Of a DNA stretch of 64,000 nt, positions 32,461-45,757 are shown piece after piece (the stretch's first letter is position 1; each line of letters starts with the position of its first letter). The stretch comes from Blastobasis lacticolella (Eukaryota; Arthropoda; Insecta; Lepidoptera; Blastobasidae): the NCBI GenBank assembly GCA_905147135.1, contig LR990059.1, positions 13,353,001 to 13,417,000 of the forward strand. The letters are read 5' to 3'. Made by a program: the position numbers and the translations under genes. Under the pieces are notes generated by a model. The model did not search any database. It was not told where the DNA came from and saw only the letters and a program-made list of their open reading frames with translations.

Positions 32461-32799
32461 AACTTAACTTTATTAATATTATTTGTCGGTGTAGGCTACA
32501 GTAATACTCAAGGAATTTGTCAAGTACCCACAACGTTTCAAAAGAGACAGCCCTAAACACGTAAAATGATACTTGCTGATCATGATGATATGATGTCAAT
32601 GATGTTATACCGTGAAAATTTCGATAATTCCCGTTGTCCCCCAAATCATCCTCACACCCTAACCTATCTATCTATCCCTTTCACACTCGTCGCAACTTAC
32701 CACCAGTGTGAAAGAGAGGGTAGATTTGGGTGTCAATACTATACGTCAGTAGATACGTATCCCTAAAAATGATACAAATTTGGACGCGGTGATAAAGCC

Positions 32800-33007
32800 A
32801 CTACCTTGTCGTGTAGTGTCGTGATGCGTCAAAAGTATGTCGGTTTTATACATTTACTATGGTAAAGCGATAGAGAGAGAGAAAGAGATAGAGACACGCT
32901 ACGATATGACACTTCACATTGATGTGTTATTTAACCAAAGTAAATGTATGACACCGGTATGCTTCTGCCGCGTCACGTCACGACACGATAGTGTGTACCA
33001 GCCTTAG
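32800..33007. repeat. Small foldback element nested in the transposon
   Basis: Imperfect inverted ends: gtcgtgtagtgtcgtgatgc…tacatttac on the left and gtaaatgtatgac…cacgacacgatagtgtgtacc on the right, around a (ag)n core (gagagagagaaagagatagag). Also at 33806-34014 (mirrored) and 58905-59116. The ends resemble MITEs starting ggctggtacacac. Confidence 0.5.
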
Positions 33008-33267
33008 GATGCGCGCGCGGGTTTTACCGGAACTAGGATCAAAAGAAATTGCCGACACCAGCGGCGCGACTGTTCTTCCTTCTTTCTTTCTTCAGTTCGG
33101 TTGCAAACGCGATACGTATACGACATTGTTACGGCGAAAGTGATTTGTTGAAAACAAGTTGAAAAGTATTTTCAAGTGTGATAGGTATTTTTTGATGCCT
33201 CGTGCAAATGAAAGACATCGTTACGATGCTCAGGAATATTTTAACATGCTAATGTGTTATGGTGCAA

Positions 33268-33618
33268 TTACGCAATTAGGCTCGCTTGGTTCCGTCGTTG
33301 CGGGTGCCGGAGCAGTTTCGCCGCTGTGCGAGTGCCCAGGCGAGGGTTTCTGCTCATAAAAGCTAGAACCTGCTCCTCCACCCGAGTCCTTATGGGCCTG
33401 CCACCACCATTGGCTTGAGGAACAATCGACCTATTTTCCAGCACGCGCTGAGCGGCGTCGACAATAACGCGGGCATTTCGGGGCTGGTGGGCATCTGGAT
33501 GCCGCTCCGCGTAAAGTCGCAAAGCCCTTGCAGCATTTTACTCTGCAGCACCATAACACATTAGCATGTTAAAATATTCCTGAGCATCGTAACGATGTCT
33601 TTCATTTGCACGAGGCAT
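33268..33618 (-). pseudogene. Transposase N-terminal fragment with stop (palindrome 2)
   Basis: ATG at 33616-33618 starts MPRANERHRYDAQEYFNML as in copy E. The codon for Gln in AAEQNAA is TAA here (33538-33540). Beyond the stop the frame continues RLYAERHPDAHQPRN…NQASLI and ends at the palindrome junction. Only the DUF4817-like helix-turn-helix region remains; there is no catalytic core. Confidence 0.7.
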
Positions 33619-36600
33619 GAAAAAATACCTAACACACTTGAAAATACTTTTCAACTTGTTTTCAACAAATCACTTTCGCCGTAACAATGTCGTATACGTA
33701 TCGCGTTTGCAACCGAACTGAAGAAAGAAAGAAGGAAAAACAGTCGCGCCGCCGGTGTCGGCAATTTCTTTTGATCCTAGTTCCGGTAAAAACCCGCGCG
33801 CGCATTCTAAGGCTGGTACACACTATCGTGTCGTGACGTGACGCGGCAGAAGCATACCGGTGTCATACATTTACTTTGGTTAAATAACACATTAATGTGA
33901 AGTGTCGTATCGTAGCGTGTCTCTATCTCTTTCTCTCTCTCTATCGCTTTACCATAGTAAATGTATGAAACCGACATACTTTTGACGCATCACGACACTA
34001 CACGACAAGGTAGTGGCTTTATCACCGCGTCCAAATTTGTATCATTTTTAGGGATACGTATCTACTGACGTATAGTATTGACACCCAAATCTACCCTCTC
34101 TTTCACACTGGTGGTAAGTTGCGACGAGTGTGAAAGGGATAGATAGATAGGTTAGGGTGTGAGGATGATTTGGGGGACAACGGGAATTATCGAAATTTTC
34201 ACGGTATAACATCATTGACATCATATCATCATGATCAGCAAGTATCATTTTACGTGTTTAGGGCTGTCTCTTTTGAAACGTTGTGGGTACTTGACAAATT
34301 CCTTGAGTATTACTGTAGCCTACACCGACAAATAATATTAATAAAGTTAAGTTAAATCTAGGGAACAGAGACGTGTCCGTTTACTGTAGACCTTATAAGA
34401 AAACTTATTGTCACCCAAAGGGCAATGGAAAGGCCAATGCTCGGAGTCTCATTGTGCGATCGAATCAGGAATGAAGAGATCGACAAGCGAACTAAGGTCA
34501 CCGACATACCCCGAAGGATTGCCAAGCTTAAGATCTCTGGGGGAGGCCTATGTCCATCAGTGGACGTCTTCCAGCTGATATGATGATGATAATGAAAGTA
34601 CAAATTAAAGGTGTATCTACAAGCAATGTGATTTTTCATAAGTACCTGCCTTCTACGGAACCCTTTATATGCGACTCCGATTTACGGGCGTATCATATCA
34701 GGTACTTCCTAATAGTGTCAACATCGCTTCGATTTGGCTAGAGCCGATCAACCGTCAGTTGCAATGGATACTAATTCGCTCTAAATTAAGTCACTGTCGG
34801 ATGCTCGGGCGAGCCGACCTTGATCGGCTATCTGACTACGTCAACTTTATTTTATACTACGTCAGTTTCAACTGCAACTAACTGCGGTTGTTCACCCAAA
34901 TTGGAAATTTTACGGAAATTTTAATTACGGACATGCATGTAGCCGTCTGCCGTATCGTGTCAAAAATCGACCAGACTGATAATAAAATGTCATGGTCGTG
35001 ACGCATACACGTCGGTATCGGTGCCACGCCATATGACGGAAATGCGCTACATCAAAATGTTACAATGTAGATCCAGCCTAATTGCACAAAGGCGACGCCG
35101 CCATTCGGGGCGAACTTCAATTCGTTCGCTGACTTTTCGACTTGAAAGTACCTGCGTTCTGAACTGAAAGTGAAGTAGGTAAACCTCTTGTTATCTGATC
35201 GAGCTATTTTGTTTTGCTTATGTCGATTAGCAAAAAGCACCTACCTAGGTACCTATGTACCAAGCGATGGTGGATCAAAGAATAACTATGAAAAGGTAGT
35301 GGGTTCGCTTCTCTTGTCAGTAAATAAGAAGTAGGTAGGTACCCAGGCAGGACGACACTACTGTACAGCGAGAACTCACTCCGTAATAATAACGGCGTTT
35401 AGGAAATCTAGGTCGCAACTAGATACCTAAGCACTTACCTACCTACTACAACTTGTCTTCGCATTGATGATTTTTTTTTCTGTGACTCAAACGCGGACGC
35501 AGCAAGAACTGGCCGAGACGGTGCCGATGGGCAGTCAAGAGTAGGTACCTAAAGCACAACCTAAGGTACGGAATGGCTGCCTGAGATGGCCCGGGTTGGG
35601 AGTTTGGTGTCGTATTCGATTGTTATTTGTTGTGTTCTCTAGGTACCTACTTACCACCTCTTCTTTCTTCTTATCAGCCGTACCTACGTAGAACGTCCAA
35701 TGCTGGTCATAGGCCTCCCCATTCGACTTCCTTTCCACCGTTAATAGTCACCGGGGCCCCGCGACCTTTATTAGATCGTTGGTCCATGTACCACCTAGGT
35801 AGGTTGTAGGTAGAGGTATCGGTCATTGACCCCTCATATCAGTTGCATGGCGAAGGAAAATGTGAATCCGTACTCGTATCCGTAACTAGGTATGTAAGCA
35901 GGGATTCAGTGGGTGTGATGGATCCAGGAGGCGCTGGATTTTGGGCACGCCACAGCTGCTGCTCTCTTGCCTCCTTAGAAGAGTTAGTGGAGATGGTAGA
36001 CCTCAGTAAATTGTTTCAACAAATAAGATCATGGGTGCACAGAAGGTCGCCTGGTTTCATTACGATTTTTTCCGTCACCGTATTGTGTTTAACTAATGTA
36101 CATAACTTAGAAAGAGTCATTAGTACATGGCCATTTGGATACTACACTTAGGCATCGGTCACTAATTAAAATTTATTCGCGTCTGCTGATCAGATTCACA
36201 GTTATTCACCTACGCGGTGCAATACAACTGATCAGCTTACTTGATTCTCGTGTGATAATGGTTTAGGTATGTTCGATTTGAAATTACAATTAAGGTAGAT
36301 ATTAAGTCATCGATCAATGACCTGGGTTTAATACTTATTTCTTCTTAAAGTGCGTATCTGACAAATGAATACCTACCTAGTTACTTTTTTTTGCCTTAGT
36401 CTCCACGGTTCGGTCGTGTGATAGGAATTGGGTATGTTCGTAATACAAACATGTTGGTTTGGTATCCGGTCATCCTGTCAGCTGATGAAAAGTGGTAGGT
36501 AGGTACTATCACAGGTACTATGTTCAATTCTCATGTTCCTAGTAGGTATTGGACTATCGATCGTGATCTTTACTGCAGATATCGACAGTAGGTAGGTGGT

Positions 36601-37306
36601 AGGTACTGGGCTCGATTCTCGTATGATGTGAAAGTCCGTAAGCAAACGTGTACGTAAGTTCGGTAGGTAAACAGATCCTGTGCCTGATCATGCAAGTGCG
36701 CGCCACGGTATACTACGGTAAATTCTCATGTAATGTGAATGGTCGTCATACAATCATGTACCTAGGTAGGTAGGACTTTTGATCGTGAACTTTACTGCTA
36801 ATATCGACGGTAGATAGGTACTGGTATAATGTCAATGACCGTAAGCAAACGTCTAGGTAATGTATTAAGGTAGGTATGCGTACCCCTGTCGTGTTGAGCT
36901 TTACTGAGTGGTAGCATGGCAGTGCTGTTGCCCCATGGGCATGGGCCCACGGGCGGCCGGTGGCGGATTTGCGCAGGCACGGCCGCTGTAGGTAGTACCT
37001 AGCGCGCGGCACCGAGTAGGTGGAAAGTTAGCGAGCGGCAGCTAGTAGGTAGGTAGTTAGGCGCACGTGTACGGCCGGCCAGCCTGCACGATATCCATTG
37101 CGTGCTTTTACTTAAAGTGCATTTATTTCAACTTAAATATGAACTATCAGTGTCTAAATTGATTGCGTACGATTTAGTTATCGATACTTGATATTTTTAG
37201 TACAAAAATCAATTTATGCCTAAACTATGAGTTTCCGCGGGTATGTTTCTTGGGGAAAGTTGTTCAATTTCATGGGTAGAACATGGGATTTCAATTAATG
37301 CTAGCG
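33548..37306 (-). mobile_element. DNA transposon copy C (truncated at both ends)
   Basis: Continues from palindrome 2 through the noncoding interior to the subterminal repeat tcaattaatgctagcggtc (37288-37306), where the last about 30 bp of the terminal repeat, including CAGGGTG, are missing and the gene flank (aatgaaagagaat) follows directly. No transposase core. Immobile. Confidence 0.7.
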
Positions 37307-37568
37307 GTCAATGAAAGAGAATAAAATATATATATATGTATACAATTTGTTTTATTTAAAACCCCCTGTAATAATTGGCTTACACCACATTAAAAACTAA
37401 ATTCCACTAAAATATATAATTAACTAAACGAAAAAGACTGTCAATAACAAAATTAAATACAAAACATTTATACTATTTAACTACACTACACTAAACAATA
37501 CTATTAAGAGCTAATTTAATAAAACAAACTATACTACACTAAATAAAATAAAAACACTAAAAATTATA

Positions 37569-39838
37569 CTAAGTCCCTTCCAAGTTCTCCCTCCAGCTGT
37601 TCAAATCTAACCTTTCTGCATACGTTTTGCTCCTTTGTACCACTAACTGTGCTTCTCCTCCACTACCTGCTGCTTGGAACTGACTTATAGCAACTTCTGC
37701 AATGCCCTCAGATTTCAAATCGATGTGGCTGCTATAAAAGCGTTCTAACCATTGTGGTAGTGGCTGAAACTGTGACAAGCACATATCAGAGCATAAAAGG
37801 AGACACGCATTCGCAGAAGATTGTCTAAGCAGCTGGAGTCTGATGGAAATCGCCAAGTCGTCCAGGTCCTTTGGTACTACAGTAAAGAGGTCGCGGCCGT
37901 TCTTCATAAGCTGCAAGAAAATACAGGTATTTTGTTAATGTCACTAAATATTTGGCAATACTATTAGAAAAGACATTAAAACGAATGAAGAGGAGACAAA
38001 ATATGCGACGTTTGTTTCATTTTTAAACTTTGAAGATCACAATAAAACATAGATCGAAAAATTGATGTACATATTAATACATTTTAAATAGGATGAATCA
38101 ACAGGTAACACTAAATAGGTATGTCTAACTGACCTGCGTGGCGAGAGCGCGGTGCGCGTGCGTCTCCCCGGCGGCCAGCAACGCGCGCAGAAACTGCAGC
38201 AGCGGCGCGGCCAACATCGACATCTTGCCGCCGTTGCTTAAACGGGCCTCTGTAGGACAATACACTGGTATTAATACATCCAACGTCATAATGAGACTTT
38301 GATAAGAGGCAAGTTAATTTATTCGATGAAATCCACGTTCTTATTGAGAGAAGACTATAAAAATTCTGCATCTAGGATATTAATAACAATTTACACGTAC
38401 CTGCAAAATAGTCGCCCATTAGATTGGCCGCATTAACCAGATAGGTAATGTCGCTACGCTGCAATAGTTCTATATCTGAAAGTAAAAATAAAAGTTATTG
38501 AATTTACCGTAAGCATTACTTAGCCTTTAAGCCTAGATAGCTCTAACGCTGAGGGATGGCAAATTATAAAGCACAATACAAAACTTAAAACGGATATTTA
38601 GCAAGTTAAACCAAATCAAGGGATAGTTACTGTTAAATGTGTCCTGCAAGACTGCGTTGAGGAACGCTCCACGCAATCGGTCCTGGCGCTGTCGACGCGA
38701 GATAGACACGCCGATGGCCGTCAGCCGCCGCGCAGTCGCCGCCGAGCGCAGCGCGGCCGTACGCATGGATGAGAATGCCGCTCTGTAACCAGACAACGTC
38801 ATTAATACGACTATACTGTAAAGTGAAAAAATAGGTTCCAAGTCTACGTTTCGAAAATAGCTCAAGTTGTTTTAATAATAAAAATGTCGATGTGGTGGCA
38901 CATTGTATAAAACCATTTGATAATGAATATGTATTACTTACTATTTATAGATTATCAAATCCGCCTGCGAAGCATGACCATATGCCAAGAGTCCGACAGA
39001 TGGTTGATAATACTGATTATCGCGTGGATACAAATTGTAATTACAGTTTACTTTAGTAAAAAAATACTTACTCTAATCTAACCTCATCCGGGCACATTTT
39101 TGCTAACATCTCCTCCAAATGCTTCAATTTTCTATTAAATAGAATGCCGTCTTCGTTCATTGTGAACTTTTCCAGCTGAAATAAGAAAGTAAATTAATGA
39201 ATGACGCGCTTTACTGTCGTACAGCTAGTGTCAAACAAGAAGAGACTTGGCGGGTCACGTGGTTCGACTTGCGCTGTATACGATTACCTGCGCGAAATCC
39301 CCTCCACTGCCATTTGACAAGTCTCTTCTTTCGTGACGCGGGTTATAATTATAATGGTAAAACAAAAATTAACTATCAAACCAGTGATGAATAAATCAAA
39401 CTATCTTTGGCAATTAATTTAAGACATTGATAATAAAAAGATGAAGCCACAAAATAATAAAAAATAAAATTAATTCTAAACATTTGAATTTGCACAAAGA
39501 AACTGTGTTTCTTTTTATCGTTGACTATTGCTTTTTGGTTTATTTAAGAAAATAATATATTGTTTACCTTAGATCTAAATGAAACACTAAAAATTATAAG
39601 ATTATAGTCGCGTATGACACGGAAACTAGCGGACTACTGACGTTTGAATATTAATAATAGGTTTTATAATAATTACACAAATTTCTCATACCAAATCAAT
39701 TAACGGCGCGTGTTCATTGTAGACGCGCAGAAAGGCTGGGTACAGCGCCCCTTCTTCGGAGCTGAACTTCTCAGCAGCCAAACTCTTCTCCACGGCCTGC
39801 GCCCAATCTTCGGTTTGAAGTGCATTGACAGGTGCCAT
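37569..39838 (-). CDS. Six-exon MIF4G-like gene, copy C
   Basis: Exons (minus): 39692-39838, 39072-39175, 38631-38782, 38401-38475, 38134-38249, 37569-37910. All are open with GT/AG borders, 311 aa. Exon 1 has EKSL and EEGALYPAFL like copy B. C-specific residues include FTVVPKD and EGIAEVA in exon 6; SMRTAAL in exon 3 is shared with D and E. The promoter is intact (39955-39991). It lies in the same orientation as copy A but next to a transposon that lost its terminus. Confidence 0.7.
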
Positions 39839-39954
39839 TATTGAAATTAATGCAACTAAAACACGACAAAACCACACAAGAAGAAAAACTCGAACAACAC
39901 TCGAAGATGACAAAATAATGACGGAGCCGGAGCTGCTACGGTAGTCAAGCAATG

Positions 39955-39991
39955 AATGAGCGTTCACGGCGACAGCGACGCCTTTTATATA
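39955..39991 (-). promoter_or_regulatory. TATA/initiator core promoter of copy C
   Basis: TATAAAA (complement of 39983-39989) with TCATT (complement of 39955-39959) 32 bp downstream, identical in layout to copies A and B. Confidence 0.63.
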
Positions 39992-41547
39992 GGTACGCTA
40001 ATGGAACGGGCGGGAGTGGGGTAAGGGGCAGGGTTAGATAAAGAAAGGAAAGGAATTCTTCCAGTACAATAGAGGTTGATTCCTTTGTAAGAGCGATAAG
40101 AACTTATGTCTCTCTAGTGAAAAAGCCGCCGTAATGTTGTGGTATTTTTGCTTATTTAATTAACAAGTAGCATTTAAAACTATAAGCACTGACGTCTAAT
40201 GAAATTACGGACTCCGCGGGTTGCACAATGAATCTGACGAGTCGTTCCGTTTTAATCAGTTTTTAAGTGCTAAATAGCTGATATACTAGTAAAACATATA
40301 TTCTGTCAACCCCAAATCCCCGACTGAACTAATTGTCCTATAACTAGTTGTTCGTGGGGTTACCACCAGCGACTATCTACGTAAATATAGTAGGTGAGTA
40401 GCTATGAATCTATAAACTCGGAAATTTCGATTTCCGCGGCTTGGCAATCTGTTGGATACCTACGAGTGCAATACGTATCGCGCAGGTACTTACTCACCGG
40501 TAGTAATAACAATCGATAATTATTTAGGGATCAATTAAGAATGAATACTTATAATAGGTATGTAGGTGTAGAACGATAGATGCAATCTGTTTCGATAATT
40601 ATAGAAGTAAGTCCTTAATAAAATTACGTATTCTAAATATTTTACAGTACGTAGATAGGCTTAACTAAATCTGTGCGTGAAAGTTAGTAAAATTAGCAAA
40701 CTAAAACAATACTCGCCTGTTTCGTAATCCTCTTATTTCAATCGAACAAAGGCGACCGTTACGACTTTAGTGTCGTTATAATAACTTATTTGCCACAAAC
40801 ACTGGCACCATAGAAATCGTAACACTTGTTTGTTATGATAAACTGTCACAAATTAATTACTTGTTTAAACTTATTAACAATTATAACTATTTTTAAAATA
40901 AATTAATTGACAAGTAATGCAATTTCACGTCTTAAGTACCCTCTGTCCCGAACATCTGCCTTTACTTCTGTACCCTAGTTTTCCCTCTCTCTGCGGTTGT
41001 TTAAATCCATTCTTATTGCATGCCTTTTGCTCCTTCATATCGCTGACGTTGCTTTTTCTGGACTACCTGTCATTTCTTTTAATGCTGTTTACTTTCGGTG
41101 TGAACGGTCCTGCACGAAACCGTCGAGAGACCCGTTCAAGTCGTGGCGGTGCAAGGCGTGGCGGAAGATTCACGTAGATAAACACTTTTCTATTGCCTAT
41201 CGCTACGTGATAACCCATCGCCCACAACTCGCACGGGCTCAGGCACAGCTGTTGCATATCATTAACTAATTCTTCTGTCGATATATTTTCAAGCGGTGCG
41301 CTGGGGCTAGTTAGGGGCGCAACGAGCAGCGTGGCGGCGAGAATAGATTCTTGAAACCTTGAAAAGGATAACACATGCTGTTATTTGAGTAGAACATGGC
41401 GAGTTCTTGTTTCTCAATGAGTCATTAACCGGAACGCGATACACTTCGCAGCGGCAAATGATCAACAATTACTATAATAGTGCAGTTTATTTATGTATCG
41501 CGGGCTCATCGCTAACGGGATAGGCTAATCGTTTGGCTATATCGCAC
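39992..41547. other. Rearranged palindrome centre of unit C
   Basis: 39992-40343 matches arm A upstream of the promoter (to about 11952). It then jumps at about 40344-40351 to arm B orientation (matching about 15757-16943) until the next element at 41548. Relative to unit A/B, about 3.8 kb across the centre is deleted. It includes the multi-frame open segment at 40917-41374, where the peptide-like frame FKSILIACLLLL… is uninterrupted (40997-41269) but lacks an ATG. Confidence 0.65.
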
Positions 41548-41583
41548 GCTGAGAACGAAAGTGACGCAACTCAAAATTGTCAA

Positions 41584-42687
41584 TTTTTGGGAATAGACGA
41601 AAATGTGTCTGTGGGAATAAGCATTTTCTGTTCATATTACAATAACGCTAAAACACGATAATGAAAGTTATGAATTTCTTTTGCATTGTATTGTTTGACT
41701 TAATAGCTATACATATACTAAATACCTTTTACCAAATAATATTATTTTCTTATCTAAAATAGCACTAGAAAAAAACTTGGAAAAATAGGTCACTTTAGTA
41801 TTAGAAGTTTTTTTATTTCTACTTACCTTTTTAGGTAAAGGTCTATTCATTTTTAACTTTACTTAAAAATAAATGTTTTTTTTAAATCAGTCAGTTTCCT
41901 TCTTATGGTTTTGTATATTTTCTCAAAAAAGCCGAATAAAATGGTGAAGTAGTATTAAATGTAATTTATTTAATTACTTATTAAACAAAATAGGAACCTG
42001 TAATCTTCACACTAATCAAAATAAATCAAAATCGTATCAAAAATTTGTAGGAAACCAGACATACCAAACCATGTTTTCACTGGTTTAGATAAGTAATTCC
42101 TAAATAAAACGTAACATAATCAATTATCGCTTATTTCTAGCAATTGTTTCTATAACAATAATAAAGTATTTATCAAAATCAACAATTTGCCGTTCTTAGC
42201 AATAACTTATCAGTTTAACATAGTAGTTCAGTCTTGTAGTTATAGTTCGGTTGTATTGTTAATCAAATAATTTTAATCAAACTCTGCTTAACACACTAAC
42301 TCAGCTAAACCCAACAATGAGTACCTACTGTTTTCACTAGTTGTGGAAAGTCATTCTTAAATTTAACGAAATAACTAATATCACTTTATATTTCTATAAA
42401 ACTGGGTACTTAAGTATTTAAACCAAACATAAAAAATTATTATTAGCACTAACTTAGTTTAATATAGTAACAGTCTTGTAGTTATAGTTTAGTTTAACAT
42501 AGTAACAGTCTTGTAGTTATAGTTCAGTTGTAACTTAATCAAATAATTTTAATTAAACTCTGCTTAATACACTAATTCAGACTTTGCTTTTTTAGTATGA
42601 GATACCTTTTTAAATTGTTGTATTGTTATATCACTCCCAATAATAGGTTATACCCAATAATATTTTATGTTATTATTTTTAAGTTAC
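41584..42687. repeat. AT-rich 3' region with internal subrepeats
   Basis: No gene. The phrase acagtcttgtagttatagtt(c/t) recurs at about 42230, 42472 and 42508. The longer block tcaaataattttaat(c/t)aaactctgcttaa(c/t)acactaa(c/t)tcag is present at 42264-42305 and 42539-42580. Confidence 0.6.
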
Positions 42688-45182
42688 TTATAAAGTACTG
42701 TAAAAAACGGCGTAAATACTAGGTATTAAATTTTTTCTGCCTAAATCTTTGAGATCTTTTCTTTTATTTTCTTTTAATTCAATCGCATGCTCATATAGCT
42801 GTTTAATTACAATTTCTTTGAAACCCATCAATTTCTTACGTTTGTTCCGCATGTCAATTTGAGAAAACATCTCATCGGAGTATGATGTTTTATAATAAAA
42901 GTGAAACATCTCCGCTTTGTCAAATTTAAGTATTTTAAGATCATTCCACAAGACTGTGTCCTTATGAAGGTTTTCCTTAAAGTTGTATCCCCACTGCTCT
43001 TGAAGAAGTTTGAGATTTAAGAAGAATTCATAATTAACTTCTTTGACTATGAAAGGTTGTCCAGACTTCCGAGCGCTTTTGATCAAGGTAGAAAATTGAA
43101 GAGGTATGTATAAAGGCCCTGCTTTTTCGTTCTTTTTAATTTCTTTTTCAATCAAACTGTGCACATTATCTGCTTCGTTTTGGGTGTGCCCTTTTATCAG
43201 ATACTTATGGGTTATACTTTCGATGTTATCAAAATGAGCGACTGCATATGAATATAGGCTAGCAATAACTTTATTCTTGTTCTGGCCAGTGCAGTTGTCG
43301 GAATAAATGTTACGTGTAACTTTTTATCTGCGTTTTTTACGCTAAGGGTTCGTAAGTAATCAAAAATACATGAACCTATTTCATTAGCTCCCCTTTGTCC
43401 CTGGGTTTCGTCCCAAAAATAACAGTAAACGTCTCCGTAAGACTTTTTATCATCTTCCCCATTTTTTAATTCTGTTATTGTGAAATCGAGACAATTTATT
43501 TTTGAAGAATAGTAAAAATAACTTGGACTGGGACATAACATGACGGACTGTAAATCATAAATTGCGCAAATGTGGGTTTCGTCAATGTTTCGACGGTCCG
43601 TCCGTTTTTCTTGGCGACATAGTTCTTTTTCTTTGAGGTGTTTGTCATAGTTCGGCTTGAGCAGTGTTTTATTACTTTCGGGAGCCAGTTCGTACGCAAC
43701 ACACGTTTCACACCTGTCTTTTTTCGGCTGAAAAAAACTTATATTGAAATCTTTATTGAAAGTATTCAAGTATAACCAATAGTCGCACTGTGGCAGACTT
43801 TTTTCTATTTGCTCATTGTTAAAATCAGTCCAGAGGTCCCTTATAGTTTTGCTGTCAGTTATGTACTCTCTGCTTGTAGTCGCTCTTAAATAATGAGATT
43901 CTATCCTCGGTATTGACTCTATGTGTCTCCTGATGCTTTGGAGTAGTTCAGGGTCTACCCTCTTTTTGTTGTCATGCTTTCCTCTACCTTCAGGCTCTAC
44001 AATACCATGGCTATTGGTTTTACTTTTAACAGTTCTTAATTGTCTGTCCGTTATGTCCAAAGTGTTTATAAAAAACAATTTGCAAACACGGATCTTTTTG
44101 CCATTCACTGTAAAATAAAAGGCGTTGTTAGGAAGGCGGGGATTTTGAGCATTTGAGTACCTGTACCTAGGTTGCACTTCCATCATGCAAGATCTAATAA
44201 AAGCACGCTGTGGTTCCAAATTTGACAATCCCCAATAGGCTTTAAACAGATTACACCTCTCATCCTCTTTTATGTTATTAAAACATTTAAGTCTACACTT
44301 GCTCGTGCATGTTTCTTTCACATGCTTAGCTGGAATTTTTTTTTTTTATTTGGACAAAGACCTGTAACTTTTTCCGGAGTTTCTTGATATTTTTGTTTGG
44401 TTCTGTTTCCAGTTACCAGGGTTCCTTTTACGCTTCCTACTTTTTGAGGGTTCAGGTTGGAACTGGAAACACGTCTACTTCTTTGATTGGAATTTACAGC
44501 TCGGTATGTTGGATCTGAGTCACTTAGATCCACATCACTTTCATTCGGGTGTATTGGCGATTGAGCGTATAAACGTTGGTTACCTGTTTGAGGTCTTAAA
44601 TTGCTGGTACTAGGGCCAGGAGTAGCTGTGTCTTGAGATTCATTCGTAACTGAAGTACTTGAAGATGATGAAGTACTGCTACTACTCGAAGATGAAGAAC
44701 TACTTGTACTGGAACTTCTTGAACGTGGTTGAACAGCAGATGTAGTTTCCGAGGTTGTGTCTGTAACTTCTAACTCTGTATTTATTTCTTGACAAGCTCT
44801 TTCACGGTCCTGAAATATGAATAATTTAACATTTATCAAAATATAGGATGTTGCTGTTAATGTAAGACCCATAAATTGCATTATAATTAATTACATACAT
44901 TCATAGATTTTTTGCTTGGGATTTGTATTATATATTGACGTTCTTGACACAGCCTAGGAGGTGTATTTTCGATAATTGAAGGGCTCGATGGTATATTTTC
45001 TTTGTCGAGTTCCAAAGCCTCGTTAGGATTCTGCAAACAATACAATAGAAAACAATTTTAAACACTTTGACAAGTAAATATAGTACAAACGAAAAAAGAA
45101 GCATAAATAAATTGTGTCAAAAATTACCTCATATTGCTGTTTCTCTTCCACCATATTAAGAATTAAAGCACTTCTTTTCATT
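42688..45182 (-). pseudogene. Transposase-like gene, three exons, two frameshifts
   Basis: Exon 1 45129-45182 (ATG at 45180-45182, 18 codons), exon 2 44899-45030 (44 codons), exon 3 from 44809 down, all in phase 0 with good GT/AG sites. Exon 3 has a Ser-rich tract, then a Cys cluster CTSKCRLKC, ESHYLRATTSREY, KKDRCETC, AIYDLQSVMLCP, FWDETQGQRGANEIGSC, SDNCTGQNKN and KGHTQNEADNVHS. This order matches a widespread, poorly characterised insect transposase-like family (DUF7869-type, recalled, unverified); the Asp of YDLQ and SDNC may be catalytic. The frame shifts at a poly-A tract (about 44336-44348) and by one base at about 43304-43307. Either the gene is dead or these are homopolymer sequencing errors. 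Confidence 0.65.
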
Positions 45183-45757
45183 TTTAGCTTTTGGGATAGC
45201 CGACTCAGTAGGACACATTAAACACGGAAAAAAGTAATGAATTGCACTATTAATGAATATGCCTATTAAAAAACAAACTTTAAAATGCTAAACAGACTTT
45301 CTTATTAATAGTACAAAATAAATATGAGTGTACTATAATTAAACAGACCTGTTTCAAAATGGGTCCATTAGTTAGACTAATTTCTTAATAATAAGGTGAC
45401 CGAATTTATTGTATGTCACCTAAGTTGATAATACATAAAATGTGAAAGGGACCTGAACCTAAATAGGTCAGTTTATGATTATAATTTTTAACTACACTAA
45501 CCACCGGAATTGTCAAACAAACAGACGCAAAGCGTAATCGGTCACTGCGATACTAAACTTGTCACGTCCTGCTACGACAACTCGTGGTGCAACACTGATT
45601 TCGTCACTTCGATTCGGGCGCGGGGGGAAAGAACGGATGGATGACAAAGAGACCGAAAGATACCTCTATCCATCTCTTACCATAATTGGGCAATTTTTTA
45701 ATATATGTATGATAGAGTATGCTTTTTTGAGTCATTCTGTATATTTAACTCATTTAA
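45183..45757. other. Upstream region of the transposase-like gene
   Basis: No gene beyond the short chance frame at 45559-45837. The region should hold the transposon promoter; no TATA box was assigned. Confidence 0.4.

Larger units (their letters stand above)
31494..35319. repeat. Palindrome 2: inverted duplication of transposon 5' half
   Basis: 31494-33264 is the reverse complement of about 33548-35319 with very few differences. The spacer is 33265-33547. Both arms contain the transposon segment that lies upstream of the transposase in copy E (57640-59390), including the start codons at 33195 (+) and 33616-33618 (-). The junction tatggtgcaattacgcaattaggctcgc at 33260 joins the early transposase frame to a reversed piece, so the structure arose inside a transposon copy. 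Confidence 0.85.

Noticed and set aside
32566..32766. Mirrored short frames in palindrome 2 (MILADHDDMM… and MGDNGNYRNF…)
   Set aside because: Both strands open over the same bases in both arms. They overlap nested repeat fragments and show no coding signature.
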